Positions 37,536 through 46,552 of a stretch of 64,000 nt of DNA are shown here, in pieces. Numbering within the stretch: position 1 is the first letter of the stretch; every line of letters begins with the position of its first letter. Below the pieces are notes generated by a model that had not been told where the DNA came from, searched no databases, and saw nothing but the letters and a program-made list of their open reading frames with translations. The DNA is from Arthrobacter sp. fls2-241-R2A-200 (GTDB taxonomy: Bacteria > Actinomycetota > Actinomycetes > Actinomycetales > Micrococcaceae). The stretch spans positions 1 to 64,000 of the forward strand of contig NZ_JARVRJ010000008.1 of the NCBI RefSeq assembly GCF_030209745.1. Direction: 5' to 3'. Position numbers and translations under genes: made by a program.

Positions 37536-38192
37536 GTGGCTGACGGCACACGGGCAAACGATGGGGCAGCAGCGAAGCCGGACCGGGCAGGATCGCCCCG
37601 GTCACCCAGGTTGCCAAGGGACGAACGTCGGGCACAGTTGCTCAACGCCGCCCTGGAGGTTTTTGTGTCCAACGGTTTCCACGGGGCCGCCATGGATGAG
37701 ATCGCAGAGACAGCTCGCGTCAGCAAGCCCGTTCTGTACCAGCACTTCCCGTCCAAGCGCGAACTGTATATGGCTCTCCTGGACAGCCATCTGGCCACCC
37801 TGACCGAGCTCATGCTCAGCGCCCTGAACTCCACTACGGATAACAAAGAGCGCGTCAAGGCCGTCATGCGTGCGTACTACAGGTTCATTGCCGACGACGA
37901 CCAAGCCCACCGTTTGGTGTTCGAATCGGACCTCATCAACGATCCCGATGTCAGTTCGCGCTTGGAGACGTTCAACAAGACCTTCGCCGACGCCGTCGCA
38001 CACGTGATCGCCGAAGACACCAAGCTGCCTCCGCTGGAGGCCCAGCTCCTGGGGCGTGGGCTCGCCGGCATGGCGCAGGTCAGCGCCCGGTACTGGCTGG
38101 AAACCGACGGTAACCTGGACCTCGATGTGGCCAGCGACCTGATCTATCGTTTAGCTTGGCGCGGAATCAGTCGTTTCCCTAAAGAGTCCTAG
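37536..38192 (+). CDS. TetR/AcrR family transcriptional regulator
   Basis: N-terminal TetR helix-turn-helix: RRAQLLNAALEVFVSNGFHGAAMDEIA, then ARVSKPVLYQHFPSKRELYMALL (recognition helix SKPVLYQHF). The C-terminal ligand/dimer domain ends in LDVASDLIYRLAWRGISRF. I take the GTG at 37536 (VADGTRAND) with GGAAAGG upstream; in-frame residues further upstream overlap the divergent promoter. 218 residues. An equivalent TetR-DUF3107 pair occurs in mycobacteria (as recalled, Rv3208-Rv3208A). Ligand unknown. Confidence 0.9.
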   Translation: MADGTRANDGAAAKPDRAGSPRSPRLPRDERRAQLLNAALEVFVSNGFHGAAMDEIAETARVSKPVLYQHFPSKRELYMALLDSHLATLTELMLSALNSTTDNKERVKAVMRAYYRFIADDDQAHRLVFESDLINDPDVSSRLETFNKTFADAVAHVIAEDTKLPPLEAQLLGRGLAGMAQVSARYWLETDGNLDLDVASDLIYRLAWRGISRFPKES

Positions 38193-38242
38193 GCTACAAA
38201 TAGAGGACAGACCTAACACTTGATTGGCTTGGAGGCCTTGCT

Positions 38243-38467
38243 GTGGAAGTAAAGATCGGCATTCAGAACGTCGGCCGCGAAATCGTGCTCGAATCGGCCC
38301 TCGATGCTGACGCTGTGGCCAAGATTGTGGCCGAGGCAGTGTCCAAGGGCTCAGAGCTCCGTCTCACGGATGAGAAGGGCCGCCAGATCATCGTCCCCGG
38401 CAACGTCTTGGGGTACGTCGAAATTGGGGCTGAAGAGGTCCGCCGCGTCGGCTTCGGCGCACTCTAG
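38243..38467 (+). CDS. DUF3107 small conserved actinobacterial protein
   Basis: 74 residues starting with GTG at 38243 (GGAGG about 10 nt before). The sequence MEVKIGIQNVGREIVLES...GRQIIVPGNVLGYVEIG matches the DUF3107 family that follows the TetR gene in many actinobacteria. It is predicted to be a small soluble alpha/beta protein; no function is assigned. Encoded 50 bp after the TetR stop, so probably co-transcribed. Confidence 0.88.
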   Translation: MEVKIGIQNVGREIVLESALDADAVAKIVAEAVSKGSELRLTDEKGRQIIVPGNVLGYVEIGAEEVRRVGFGAL

Positions 38468-38511
38468 AAGCTCAGCAGTCCTACCCAGCAGCAGTCCCAC
38501 AAGGAGCGCCC

Positions 38512-38814
38512 ATGCTTTCCCTCGTCATCGTGGTCTTGGCTACCATTGCCGCTGGTTTCATCGTGTGGGGAGCTGACAAGCGTCACAGTAGATACGGGAC
38601 TGTGCTGCCGGCCGGCGTCGCGACCACCGTCGGTGCCCTGGCCTGGATCATCTTCATCAGCGTCGGCTGGGGATACCAGCCGGGCCTGACGTGGATTCCT
38701 TGGGTCGCGCCTATCGTGTTGGGAACCATCGCCGCGGTGGCCGTGGCGCTTTTCCTGGGACGTACGCGGACCAAGATCGACACTGCTGCGCTCACCCGGG
38801 CATTGCGGCTCTAG
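38512..38814 (+). CDS. Small membrane protein of unknown function
   Basis: I do not recognise the family. The 100-residue protein has three hydrophobic segments (about residues 2-18, 31-51 and 62-82) and a basic end RTRTKIDTAALTRALRL. AAGGAG precedes the ATG by 6 nt, so translation is credible. It follows DUF3107 by 44 bp and precedes the hairpin terminator, making it the likely last gene of the TetR transcript. Confidence 0.7.
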   Translation: MLSLVIVVLATIAAGFIVWGADKRHSRYGTVLPAGVATTVGALAWIIFISVGWGYQPGLTWIPWVAPIVLGTIAAVAVALFLGRTRTKIDTAALTRALRL

Positions 38815-38824
38815 CCGCGGTTCA

Positions 38825-38875
38825 CTTAATAGCGGAGGGCCATCACCTTATGGGTGATGGCCCTCGGCTATTAAG
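38825..38875. terminator. Bidirectional hairpin terminator
   Basis: An imperfect stem of over 20 bp: CTTAATAGC-GGAGGGCCATCACC (38825 on) pairs with GGTGATGGCCCTC-GGCTATTAAG (ending 38875) around a TTAT loop. A/T-rich outer arms flank a G/C-rich core on both sides, which suits termination of the convergent membrane-protein and thiG transcripts. Confidence 0.75.
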
Positions 38876-38926
38876 CACCTTCAACAACACCTTCGGGCAC
38901 ATCTAACAGGTCCGCTGAACGCGCCT

Positions 38927-39757
<831 letters not shown>

Positions 39758-39994
39758 TTAGCCTCCTTGGACTGCGGTAACAAGTTCTACGTCGTCCCCA
39801 TCGGCGAGCGCCGTTGCAGCCCATTGGCTGCGGGGCACAACCTCGGAGTTACGGGCGACGGCGACACCGAGCTTGCCGCCGTCGGCAGCCTGTCCGCGGT
39901 GGTCCAAGACCCGCCCTGTGATGGCGGTGACGAGCGTGCTAACGGAGGCGTCCTCCGCGACCGCGTGGTCTGCACCGTTGAGTTTGATGTTCAT
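39758..39994 (-). CDS. thiS: Sulfur carrier protein ThiS
   Basis: Ubiquitin-like sulfur carrier, activated at its C-terminal Gly-Gly (ends TAVQGG) and used by ThiG. Beta-grasp start MNIKLNGADHAV matches the family. At 78 residues it is slightly longer than the usual 66 or so, with extra residues in the middle. ATG overlaps the thiO stop as ATGA. The MoeZ-like protein 2.5 kb away is a candidate activator, since no thiF is visible here. Confidence 0.9.
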   Translation of the reverse strand: MNIKLNGADHAVAEDASVSTLVTAITGRVLDHRGQAADGGKLGVAVARNSEVVPRSQWAATALADGDDVELVTAVQGG

Positions 39995-41271
39995 GCTGAT
40001 CCTAGGTTGAGCGTTTGAGGGTTTTCAGAATGCGTGAGGCCAGATCGCCGCGGATCGAACCGGTCGGGCCGGAAGATTGACCAGCGCGGGTCCGAGAAGC
40101 CATCAAGCAATCCGCCCACTATCTTGGCGGCGACTGGTGTCAGGAGGACACCATGGCGGAAGAATCCGGTGGCGATGACCAGCCCTTCAGTGTGACCCGT
40201 GGAAGCGGCGACGCGCCCAAGGAGCGGTGCGTTATCCGGGGTGCCCGGCCTGGCGCGGGCTGTGACTTCCAGGAGTTCGAGTTCGGCCACCGCCGGAACC
40301 AGTGCTTGGGCGTCCCGCAGGAGTTGGTACACACCGCCGGCAGAGACGGCATCGGTGCCCGACGATAATCCGTCTTCTCTTTGTGTTGCCCCAATGACCA
40401 CCGTTCCGTCATCCCGGGGAACGATGTAAATGGGCACGCCACGGACCACTCCCCGGACGGTTGAGGTGACCAAAGGCCGGAGGTGCTCCGGCACCCGAAG
40501 CCTGAGGATATCGCCATACACAGGACGCAGCGGCAGTGTCAGCCCGTCCGGGAGTCCGGGGAACTGCCGGGCGCCCAGCCCGTTGGCCAGCACCGTCTCT
40601 TCCGCCACAACAACCGAGCCGGAGTCGAGTTCGACGCCGGTGACGCGTTCGCCGTCCCGCATCAGGCCGGTTGCTGCGGACGCCACCCCAAATCCGTCCC
40701 TTGCCCCGGCCACCCAGGTGGTGTCTGCTGGTGAATGCATGGCCAGTCGGGCCAACAGGCAGGCTGCCAGCTTCCGTGGATCCACCTGATGGTCGGATGG
40801 GATATCAAAGACGCAGGAAATATGTGGACTCAGCAGCGGCTCACGCTCCCTCGCCTGCCGCAAGGCCATGGGTTCCACCGCCAGCCCGGCGGCGAGCTGC
40901 GCGGAACGGAGGTCCATCAGTGCACGACGATCCGCCGCGTCCGCGCCCACTGCAAGGGTCGACGTCGTGCGGTAACCGGTGCTCCCGCCAGCTGTAGGGA
41001 GGCCGGCGGCGAACGACGGCCACAAGCGGGACGATTCGAGCATGAGTTCCAGGAGGGCTTCCTCCTGGTAGTGCAATTCGCTGACCGGCGCCAGCATGCC
41101 GGCGGCAGCAAAGGTCGCTCCGGTAGCGGGGCGGGGGTCGATGAGTGCCACCGAGCGGCCGAGTCGACGGGCTTCGTGGGCGATGCCCAGGCCGATGACT
41201 CCCCCACCGATCACGGCGACGTCGGCATGCAGGGGCCCTTCGCCGCCCTGGATGTGGCTGGATTCTGCCAT
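39991..41271 (-). CDS. thiO: Glycine oxidase
   Basis: FAD enzyme oxidising glycine to dehydroglycine for ThiG. Rossmann motif DVAVIGGGVIGLGIAHEARRLG near residue 18, GATFAAAGMLAPVSE typical of ThiO, and C-terminal ATGFFRHGVLLTPVAAKIV (FAD-binding GFFRHG.LLTP). Use of ThiO rather than ThiH fits aerobic growth. 426 residues. Its Shine-Dalgarno GGAAGGA lies directly at the end of the TPP riboswitch, so translation is probably ligand-gated. Confidence 0.92.
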   Translation of the reverse strand: MAESSHIQGGEGPLHADVAVIGGGVIGLGIAHEARRLGRSVALIDPRPATGATFAAAGMLAPVSELHYQEEALLELMLESSRLWPSFAAGLPTAGGSTGYRTTSTLAVGADAADRRALMDLRSAQLAAGLAVEPMALRQAREREPLLSPHISCVFDIPSDHQVDPRKLAACLLARLAMHSPADTTWVAGARDGFGVASAATGLMRDGERVTGVELDSGSVVVAEETVLANGLGARQFPGLPDGLTLPLRPVYGDILRLRVPEHLRPLVTSTVRGVVRGVPIYIVPRDDGTVVIGATQREDGLSSGTDAVSAGGVYQLLRDAQALVPAVAELELLEVTARARPGTPDNAPLLGRVAASTGHTEGLVIATGFFRHGVLLTPVAAKIVGGLLDGFSDPRWSIFRPDRFDPRRSGLTHSENPQTLNLGSA

Positions 41272-41280
41272 CTGTTTCCT

Positions 41281-41377
41281 TCCCTACGCCGGTACTAGCC
41301 GGATCAGGTCAAGCGGTCGGCGCTGAAGCCCTCTCAGCCGGACGGTCATATGACGTTTTCCGGCTCCCGCAGTACGT
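41281..41377 (-). promoter_or_regulatory. TPP riboswitch (THI element) upstream of thiOSG
   Basis: On the minus strand the conserved blocks occur in order: TGCGGGAGCCGG, the CTGAGAGGG pyrimidine-sensor loop, GACCGCTTGACCTGATC with the conserved ACCTGATC, and the terminal GGCGTAGGGA. Only about 10 nt separate it from the thiO ATG, and the ribosome-binding GGAAGGA adjoins or overlaps the 3' closing strand. There is no intrinsic terminator, so control is most likely at translation start. Confidence 0.93.
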
Positions 41378-41406
41378 GCCCAGTTTAGAGGAACTACTGT
41401 GGTTCC

Positions 41407-42090
41407 ATGACCCAGCACCAAGCCATTGCCTCTGCCCGCCTCTACTTGTGCACTGATGCGCGGGCGAGGCAGGGCGACTTTGAAGACTTCGTGGACGCGG
41501 CCTTCCAGGGCGGCGTGGACATCATCCAATTGCGGGATAAGACCTTGGAAGCGGCGGAGGAGCTGGAAAAACTTGCCATCCTCCGTTCGGTTGCCGAGCG
41601 TCACGGCCGGTTATGGGCCGTGAACGACCGGGCGGACGTCGCCAGTGTTTCCGGGGCTCCCGTGTTCCATATCGGGCAAAAAGACCTCCCCTTGGGTGCT
41701 GCCCGCGGGCTTCTCGGCGGCAACACGGCAATCGGCCTTTCCAGCCACGATCCCCGGCAGATCGATGCGGCCATCAACGCTTCTGCGGGCACGGCAGCCT
41801 TGGACTATTTCTGTGTTGGCCCGGTCTGGGCAACGCCGACCAAACCTGGCCGTGCCGCCGTCGGACTGGAGCTGGTCACATATGCCGCAGAAGCCGTGAA
41901 GCGTGTGGAGGAGAAGGCTGGGAGGAACGAACCGCTGCCCTGGTTCGCGATCGGCGGCATCGATCTTGACAACGTGGAACAGGTGGTGGCCGCGGGGGCC
42001 AGCCGCGTCGTCGTCGTCCGCGCCATCACCGAAGCCACTGATCCGACGACGGCGGCCAAGTCACTGATCGAAGCGCTGGACGCCGCTTAG
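41407..42090 (+). CDS. thiE: Thiamine-phosphate synthase
   Basis: Joins HMP-diphosphate and thiazole phosphate to thiamine phosphate. Seen: [25 protein letters not shown] (phosphate/Mg site), [41 protein letters not shown] (the P-loop-like GP.f.T.tK), and [28 protein letters not shown]. All family blocks are intact at 227 residues. It is transcribed away from thiOSG and has TACTGT 6 nt before the ATG, which fits a leaderless start outside the riboswitch. Confidence 0.93.
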   Translation: MTQHQAIASARLYLCTDARARQGDFEDFVDAAFQGGVDIIQLRDKTLEAAEELEKLAILRSVAERHGRLWAVNDRADVASVSGAPVFHIGQKDLPLGAARGLLGGNTAIGLSSHDPRQIDAAINASAGTAALDYFCVGPVWATPTKPGRAAVGLELVTYAAEAVKRVEEKAGRNEPLPWFAIGGIDLDNVEQVVAAGASRVVVVRAITEATDPTTAAKSLIEALDAA

Positions 42091-42144
42091 CCGCACAGCA
42101 AATTGATGCTGCCCGGGTTTCGAGACTCCGGGCCCGTTTCGGGC

Positions 42145-42157
42145 TAACCTGACTTTC
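42145..42157 (+). promoter_or_regulatory. -10 element for a leaderless RNB gene
   Basis: TAACCT (42145-42150) matches TANNNT and ends 7 nt before the GTG at 42158. No Shine-Dalgarno is present. A small GCCCG-TTT-CGGGC hairpin lies directly upstream (42131-42143, approximate). Confidence 0.45.
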
Positions 42158-43669
42158 GTGTCACATCATCGGATAGCACCCAACGTCATCGACCCGACAG
42201 ACCAGCTCGCTGCGGCGCTGGCCGCGCTGAGGACCGAATTGGAACTGCCGGGCCCCTATCCGGATGCGGCTGTGGCCGAGGCCCGGAAAGCGGTGGAAAA
42301 CCACCAGTTGCCTGCAGCGGACATGCGGGATGTTCCGTTCGTCACCATCGATCCTGCGACCTCCACCGACCTCGATCAAGCGCTGTTCATCGACCGTGCC
42401 GGAGACGGCTACAAGGTCCTGTACGCCATCTCCGATGTGCCCTCTTTCGTCGTGCCAGGTGGTGCCCTTGACGCGGAGACCCGCCACCGGGGCCAGACCT
42501 TCTATGCGCCGGACGGACGTATTCCGCTGCACCCGGAAATCATCAGCGAACAGGCCGGGAGCCTGCTGGAGGGACAGGACTGCGGAGCCTTCGTGTGGAA
42601 CTTCGCGCTGGACCAGGCGGCCGACGTCGTCAGTGTCACCGTGGTTCGCGCCACGGTCCGGAGCCGGGCCAAACTCAACTATCACGGCGTCCAGCAACAG
42701 ATCGACGCCGGGACCGCACCGGCTACGCTGCAACTGCTCAAGGAGGTCGGCCTCAAGCGGGTGGAACTGGAACGGTTGCGTGGCGGGGCCAGCCTGAACA
42801 TGCCCGAACAGGAAATCGTCCAAGCGAACGACGGCGGCGGGTACAAGATCGTAGCCGCCCCCTCTTTGCCCGTGGAAGACTGGAACGCGCAGATTTCCCT
42901 CATGACAGGGATGGCTGCTGCGCAACTGATGCTGGCGGGCAAGGTGGGGATCCTCCGGACCATGCCGGCCCCTGACGAACGCTCGCTGCTGCATTTCAAG
43001 AGGCAAACACAGGCCCTCGGCAAGCCTTGGGACGGCCAGGTGAGCTATGGCGAGTATCTGCGGACCCTTGATGCAACCGACCCCAAGCAGTTGGCCATCC
43101 TCCATTCGGCAGGCTCCCTGTTCCGTGGGGCCGCTTACACTCCCTTCGACGGCGATGTTCCCGCAGAGGTCCTCCAGGCGGCCATCGGCGCACCGTATGC
43201 CCACGCCACGGCGCCCCTCCGAAGGCTCGTGGACAGATTCGTCCTGGTCATCTGCGAGGCCCTCAGCAACAAGCGGGAAATCCCGGCCTGGGCCCGTGAA
43301 GCCCTCCCCTCACTGCCTGAGATCATGGCGACCTCGGACCAGCTCGCAGGCCGGCTCGAACGGTTGGCTGTTGACACGGTAGAGGCGGCGCTCGTGGCCA
43401 ACCTCATCGGCCAGGAATTCGATGCTGTGGTCATCTCCGGGTCCAAAGCAGGCAACGGAAACGGAAACGGCAACGGGAGCGGCCCTTCCGGCCTCGTCCA
43501 GATCGCGGATCCGGCCGTGACGGCCCGATGCGACGGTGAAATGGAGTCAGGGACCAAAGTCCGGGTGCGCCTGACGCAGGCCGACATTGCCAATCGCGAG
43601 ATCAGGTTCGAGTTGCTCCCGCCAAGCCATGGAACGGACGATCCGGGCTTTGAGGCTGCCAGAGGATAG
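42158..43669 (+). CDS. RNB-domain 3'-5' exoribonuclease (RNase II/R-like)
   Basis: Hydrolytic exoribonuclease core. The catalytic Asp cluster is VTIDPATSTDLDQALFID (compare RNase R TIDgeDArDfDDA), followed by AISDVPSFVVPG, YAPDGRIPLHPEIISE and the late THATAPLRRLVDRFV motif (HATAPLRR). At 503 residues it is shorter than RNase R and has neither the N-terminal cold-shock domains nor a clear S1 domain, as usual for actinobacterial members. A Gly/Asn tract (GNGNGNGNGSG) lies near residue 432. GTG start, probably leaderless. Confidence 0.88.
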   Translation: MSHHRIAPNVIDPTDQLAAALAALRTELELPGPYPDAAVAEARKAVENHQLPAADMRDVPFVTIDPATSTDLDQALFIDRAGDGYKVLYAISDVPSFVVPGGALDAETRHRGQTFYAPDGRIPLHPEIISEQAGSLLEGQDCGAFVWNFALDQAADVVSVTVVRATVRSRAKLNYHGVQQQIDAGTAPATLQLLKEVGLKRVELERLRGGASLNMPEQEIVQANDGGGYKIVAAPSLPVEDWNAQISLMTGMAAAQLMLAGKVGILRTMPAPDERSLLHFKRQTQALGKPWDGQVSYGEYLRTLDATDPKQLAILHSAGSLFRGAAYTPFDGDVPAEVLQAAIGAPYAHATAPLRRLVDRFVLVICEALSNKREIPAWAREALPSLPEIMATSDQLAGRLERLAVDTVEAALVANLIGQEFDAVVISGSKAGNGNGNGNGSGPSGLVQIADPAVTARCDGEMESGTKVRVRLTQADIANREIRFELLPPSHGTDDPGFEAARG

Positions 43670-43901
43670 ACTGAGCCAGTAGTAATGGATGCCCGGTCGT
43701 TGATTCAGATGATTTTGAACTCAACAAGCCCGCCCCTACGCGATCTTGAGATATACCGGCTGGTCACCAGTGCCAGTAACTAGATAGCCCGCGATCGGCT
43801 TCCACTGGAATTGCATGTGCGCCCGTTCGTGCTCCGGTAACGGCTTCGCTGCCCCCGTTGAGCATGCAGCGCCAATGCCTAAATGAATAAGGAAACTCCC
43901 T
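43670..43901 (+). other. Structured 5' leader of the DEAD-box helicase (232-bp gap)
   Basis: No gene is visible. A nested hairpin lies at 43830-43864: TGCTC pairs GAGCA outside and AACGG pairs CCGTT inside. A TTGAACTCAA dyad is near 43715. Long structured leaders are usual for RNA helicases that act in cold response or autoregulate, so this may be a 5' UTR control element. The ribosome site AAGGAA precedes the GTG. Confidence 0.4.
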
Positions 43902-45617
43902 GTGAGTGAATTGCATACCCATGAAGTCCTCACCGACTCCACCGGCACCGAAATTCTCGAACCCGAGGAAACCATCGTCTCCACCGAGACGCCCCACGAG
44001 ATCGAAGAGAAGACATTCGCCGACTTCAACGTCCGCGCCGACATCGTCGCGTCTCTGGCCGACGCCGGAATCACGCATCCCTTCCCCATCCAGGCCATGA
44101 CCTTGCCCGTGGCGCTGAGCGGCCACGACATCATCGGCCAAGCCAAAACGGGTACCGGTAAGACGTTGGGATTCGGCATCCCTGCCCTGCAACGGGTTGA
44201 AGGACGCGATGACCCGGGATACTCCAAGCTCGCAGTTCCCGGCGCGCCGCAGGCATTGGTGATCGTCCCCACCCGTGAACTCGCGGTCCAGGTTGCCAAC
44301 GACCTCCAGACTGCCTCACGCCAACGCAATGCACGTATCGCGACGATCTACGGCGGAAGGGCCTACGAGCCCCAGGTGGACGCGCTGCAAAAGGGCGTCG
44401 AGATTGTTGTCGGTACACCCGGCCGGTTGATCGACCTCTATAAGCAGAAGCACCTGAGCTTGAAGAACGTCAAGATGGTGATCCTTGACGAGGCAGACGA
44501 AATGCTGGACCTGGGCTTCCTTCCGGACGTCGAGACACTCATCGCCGGCACTCCCGCGGTTCGTCAGACCCTGCTCTTCTCGGCCACCATGCCCGGCCCC
44601 GTCATCGCGATGGCCCGCCGTTACATGACCAAGCCGACCCACATCCGCGCAGCCGACCCCGACGACGAGGGCCTCACCAAGCGCGACATCCGCCAGCTCA
44701 TCTACCGTGCGCACAGCATGGACAAGACCGAAGTCGTGGCACGTATCCTGCAGGCCCGTGGCCGCGGACGAACCATCATTTTCACCAAGACCAAGCGCAC
44801 CGCCGCGAAGGTCGCCGAGGAGTTGGTGGACCGCGGCTTCGCTGCGGCAGCCATTCACGGTGACCTCGGCCAAGGCGCGCGCGAACAAGCCTTGCGGGCC
44901 TTCCGCAACAACAAGGTGGACGTCCTCGTCGCCACCGACGTCGCCGCCCGCGGCATCGACGTCGACGACGTCACGCACGTCATCAACTACCAGTGCGTGG
45001 AAGACGAAAAGATCTACCTGCACCGGGTTGGCCGCACCGGCCGCGCAGGCAACAAGGGCACTGCCGTCACGTTCGTGGACTGGGACGACATGCCCCGCTG
45101 GGGCCTGATCAACAAGGCCTTGGGACTCAGCGTTCCCGAGCCGGTCGAGACCTACTCCTCCTCGCCGCACCTCTACGCGGACCTGGACATTCCCGAGGGC
45201 ACCAAGGGCCGCCTCCCGCGGAACAAGCGGGTCCTTGCCGGTGTGGACGCCGAAGTTCTCGAGGACCTCGGGGAAACGGGCAAGAAGAACTCACGCTCGG
45301 GCGGATCGGGCCGCGACGGCGGGCGCGACGGTGGGCGTGACAGCGGCCGGGGCCGCGATGCTGGCCGTAGCCGCTCCGGCAAGTCCGGGGACGGCGACTC
45401 AAGCGAAGCAAAGGCGGACGCCGGACGCAACCGCACCCGCCGTCGTCGTACCTCCGAAGGCGAAGCGGCTCCAGCAGCAGCTGCCTCCGAGGCACCGGTT
45501 TCCGGGGACGCCGCAGAAAAGCCGGTACGCGCACGCCGTACCCGCACGCGCCGCCGCAACGGTGAAGTGGTTTCCGGTGAGTCCGCAGGCACCCAGTCCG
45601 GCAACTCCGAGGCCTAA
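43902..45617 (+). CDS. DEAD-box ATP-dependent RNA helicase
   Basis: RNA helicase for ribosome assembly or RNA decay. Q motif FPIQAMTLP, Walker A AKTGTGKT (residues 81-88), PTRELAVQV, DEAD box VILDEADEMLDLGF, SAT in LFSATMP, and HRVGRTGRAG in the second RecA domain. The C-terminal ~110 residues are basic and Arg/Gly-rich (GGRDGGRDSGRGRDAGRSRSG), an RNA-binding tail, ending in an Ala/Glu-rich stretch. GTG start at 43902. As recalled, mycobacterial rhlE sits in the equivalent place. Followed at 8 bp by the DNA methyltransferase. Confidence 0.93.
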   Translation: MSELHTHEVLTDSTGTEILEPEETIVSTETPHEIEEKTFADFNVRADIVASLADAGITHPFPIQAMTLPVALSGHDIIGQAKTGTGKTLGFGIPALQRVEGRDDPGYSKLAVPGAPQALVIVPTRELAVQVANDLQTASRQRNARIATIYGGRAYEPQVDALQKGVEIVVGTPGRLIDLYKQKHLSLKNVKMVILDEADEMLDLGFLPDVETLIAGTPAVRQTLLFSATMPGPVIAMARRYMTKPTHIRAADPDDEGLTKRDIRQLIYRAHSMDKTEVVARILQARGRGRTIIFTKTKRTAAKVAEELVDRGFAAAAIHGDLGQGAREQALRAFRNNKVDVLVATDVAARGIDVDDVTHVINYQCVEDEKIYLHRVGRTGRAGNKGTAVTFVDWDDMPRWGLINKALGLSVPEPVETYSSSPHLYADLDIPEGTKGRLPRNKRVLAGVDAEVLEDLGETGKKNSRSGGSGRDGGRDGGRDSGRGRDAGRSRSGKSGDGDSSEAKADAGRNRTRRRRTSEGEAAPAAAASEAPVSGDAAEKPVRARRTRTRRRNGEVVSGESAGTQSGNSEA

Positions 45618-45625
45618 AGTCCTCA

Positions 45626-46552
45626 ATGACTGACACTGTTTGGGCGCCGGACGGCAGCAATCTGGTGGTACACGCGGACAACGCGGACTTCCTGCCAACC
45701 CTGCCGGACGGCGCCTTCACTCTCATCTATGTTGACCCGCCCTTCAACACCGGGCGGGTCCAACGCCGACAGGAAACGCGGATGGTCCGCAACGCGGACG
45801 GCGACGGCGACCGGGTCGGGTTCAAGGGTCGCTCTTACGACACCATCAAGGGCGCCCTGCACAGCTACGACGACGCGTTCAGCGACTACTGGTCCTTCCT
45901 GGAGCCCAAGCTCTTGGAAGCTTGGCGGCTTTTGGCCGATGACGGCACGCTGTACCTTCACCTCGATTACCGCGAGGTGCACTACGCCAAGGTGATGCTC
46001 GATTCCATCTTCGGCCGGGAATGCTTCCTGAACGAGATCATTTGGGCGTACGACTACGGCGCCCGCGCGAAGAACCGCTGGCCGACCAAGCATGACAACA
46101 TCCTCGTCTACGTCAAGAACCCGGCCAGGTACCACTTCGACAACGCAGAGGTCGACCGGGAGCCGTACATGGCCCCGGGGCTCGTCACGCCAGCCAAACG
46201 CGAGCTGGGGAAGCTGCCGACGGACGTTTGGTGGCACACCATTGTGTCGCCGACGGGCCGCGAGAAAACCGGCTACCCCACCCAGAAGCCCGAAGGTTTG
46301 GTCCGCAGGATCGTCTCGGCCTCCAGCCGTGAAGGAGACTGGTGCCTGGACTTCTTTGCAGGCTCAGGAACCCTGGGCGCGGTCGCGGCCAAACTGGGAC
46401 GGAAGTTCGTCTGCGTCGACCAAAATGAACAGGCGATTGACGTCATGCGCAAACGGCTGGGCGCCAAAGCAGCCTTCCATCCAGCCGTTTCAAGCAGCAC
46501 TTTTGACGAACGCCTGCACGGCGTTGGCAATCATCTGCACGGCGATGGCTGA
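45626..46552 (+). CDS. Orphan beta-class DNA methyltransferase (N6-adenine or N4-cytosine)
   Basis: S-adenosylmethionine-dependent DNA methyltransferase. Catalytic motif IV is YVDPPFNTGR (DPPF, residues 37-40) and SAM motif I is DFFAGSGTLGAV (244-249); catalytic before SAM motif means the beta class, like CcrM. TQKPEGLVRRIV before motif I is also typical. No restriction endonuclease gene is near, so it is an orphan or the active member of an unusual pair. It lies 8 bp after the helicase gene. The last 20 codons overlap the convergent marC gene antisense, and the tail SSSTFDERLHGVGN is probably non-conserved. 308 residues; recognition sequence unknown. Confidence 0.88.
   Translation: MTDTVWAPDGSNLVVHADNADFLPTLPDGAFTLIYVDPPFNTGRVQRRQETRMVRNADGDGDRVGFKGRSYDTIKGALHSYDDAFSDYWSFLEPKLLEAWRLLADDGTLYLHLDYREVHYAKVMLDSIFGRECFLNEIIWAYDYGARAKNRWPTKHDNILVYVKNPARYHFDNAEVDREPYMAPGLVTPAKRELGKLPTDVWWHTIVSPTGREKTGYPTQKPEGLVRRIVSASSREGDWCLDFFAGSGTLGAVAAKLGRKFVCVDQNEQAIDVMRKRLGAKAAFHPAVSSSTFDERLHGVGNHLHGDG

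Noticed and set aside
45626..46552. Type II restriction-modification system
   Set aside because: No endonuclease candidate adjoins; neighbours are an RNA helicase and MarC.
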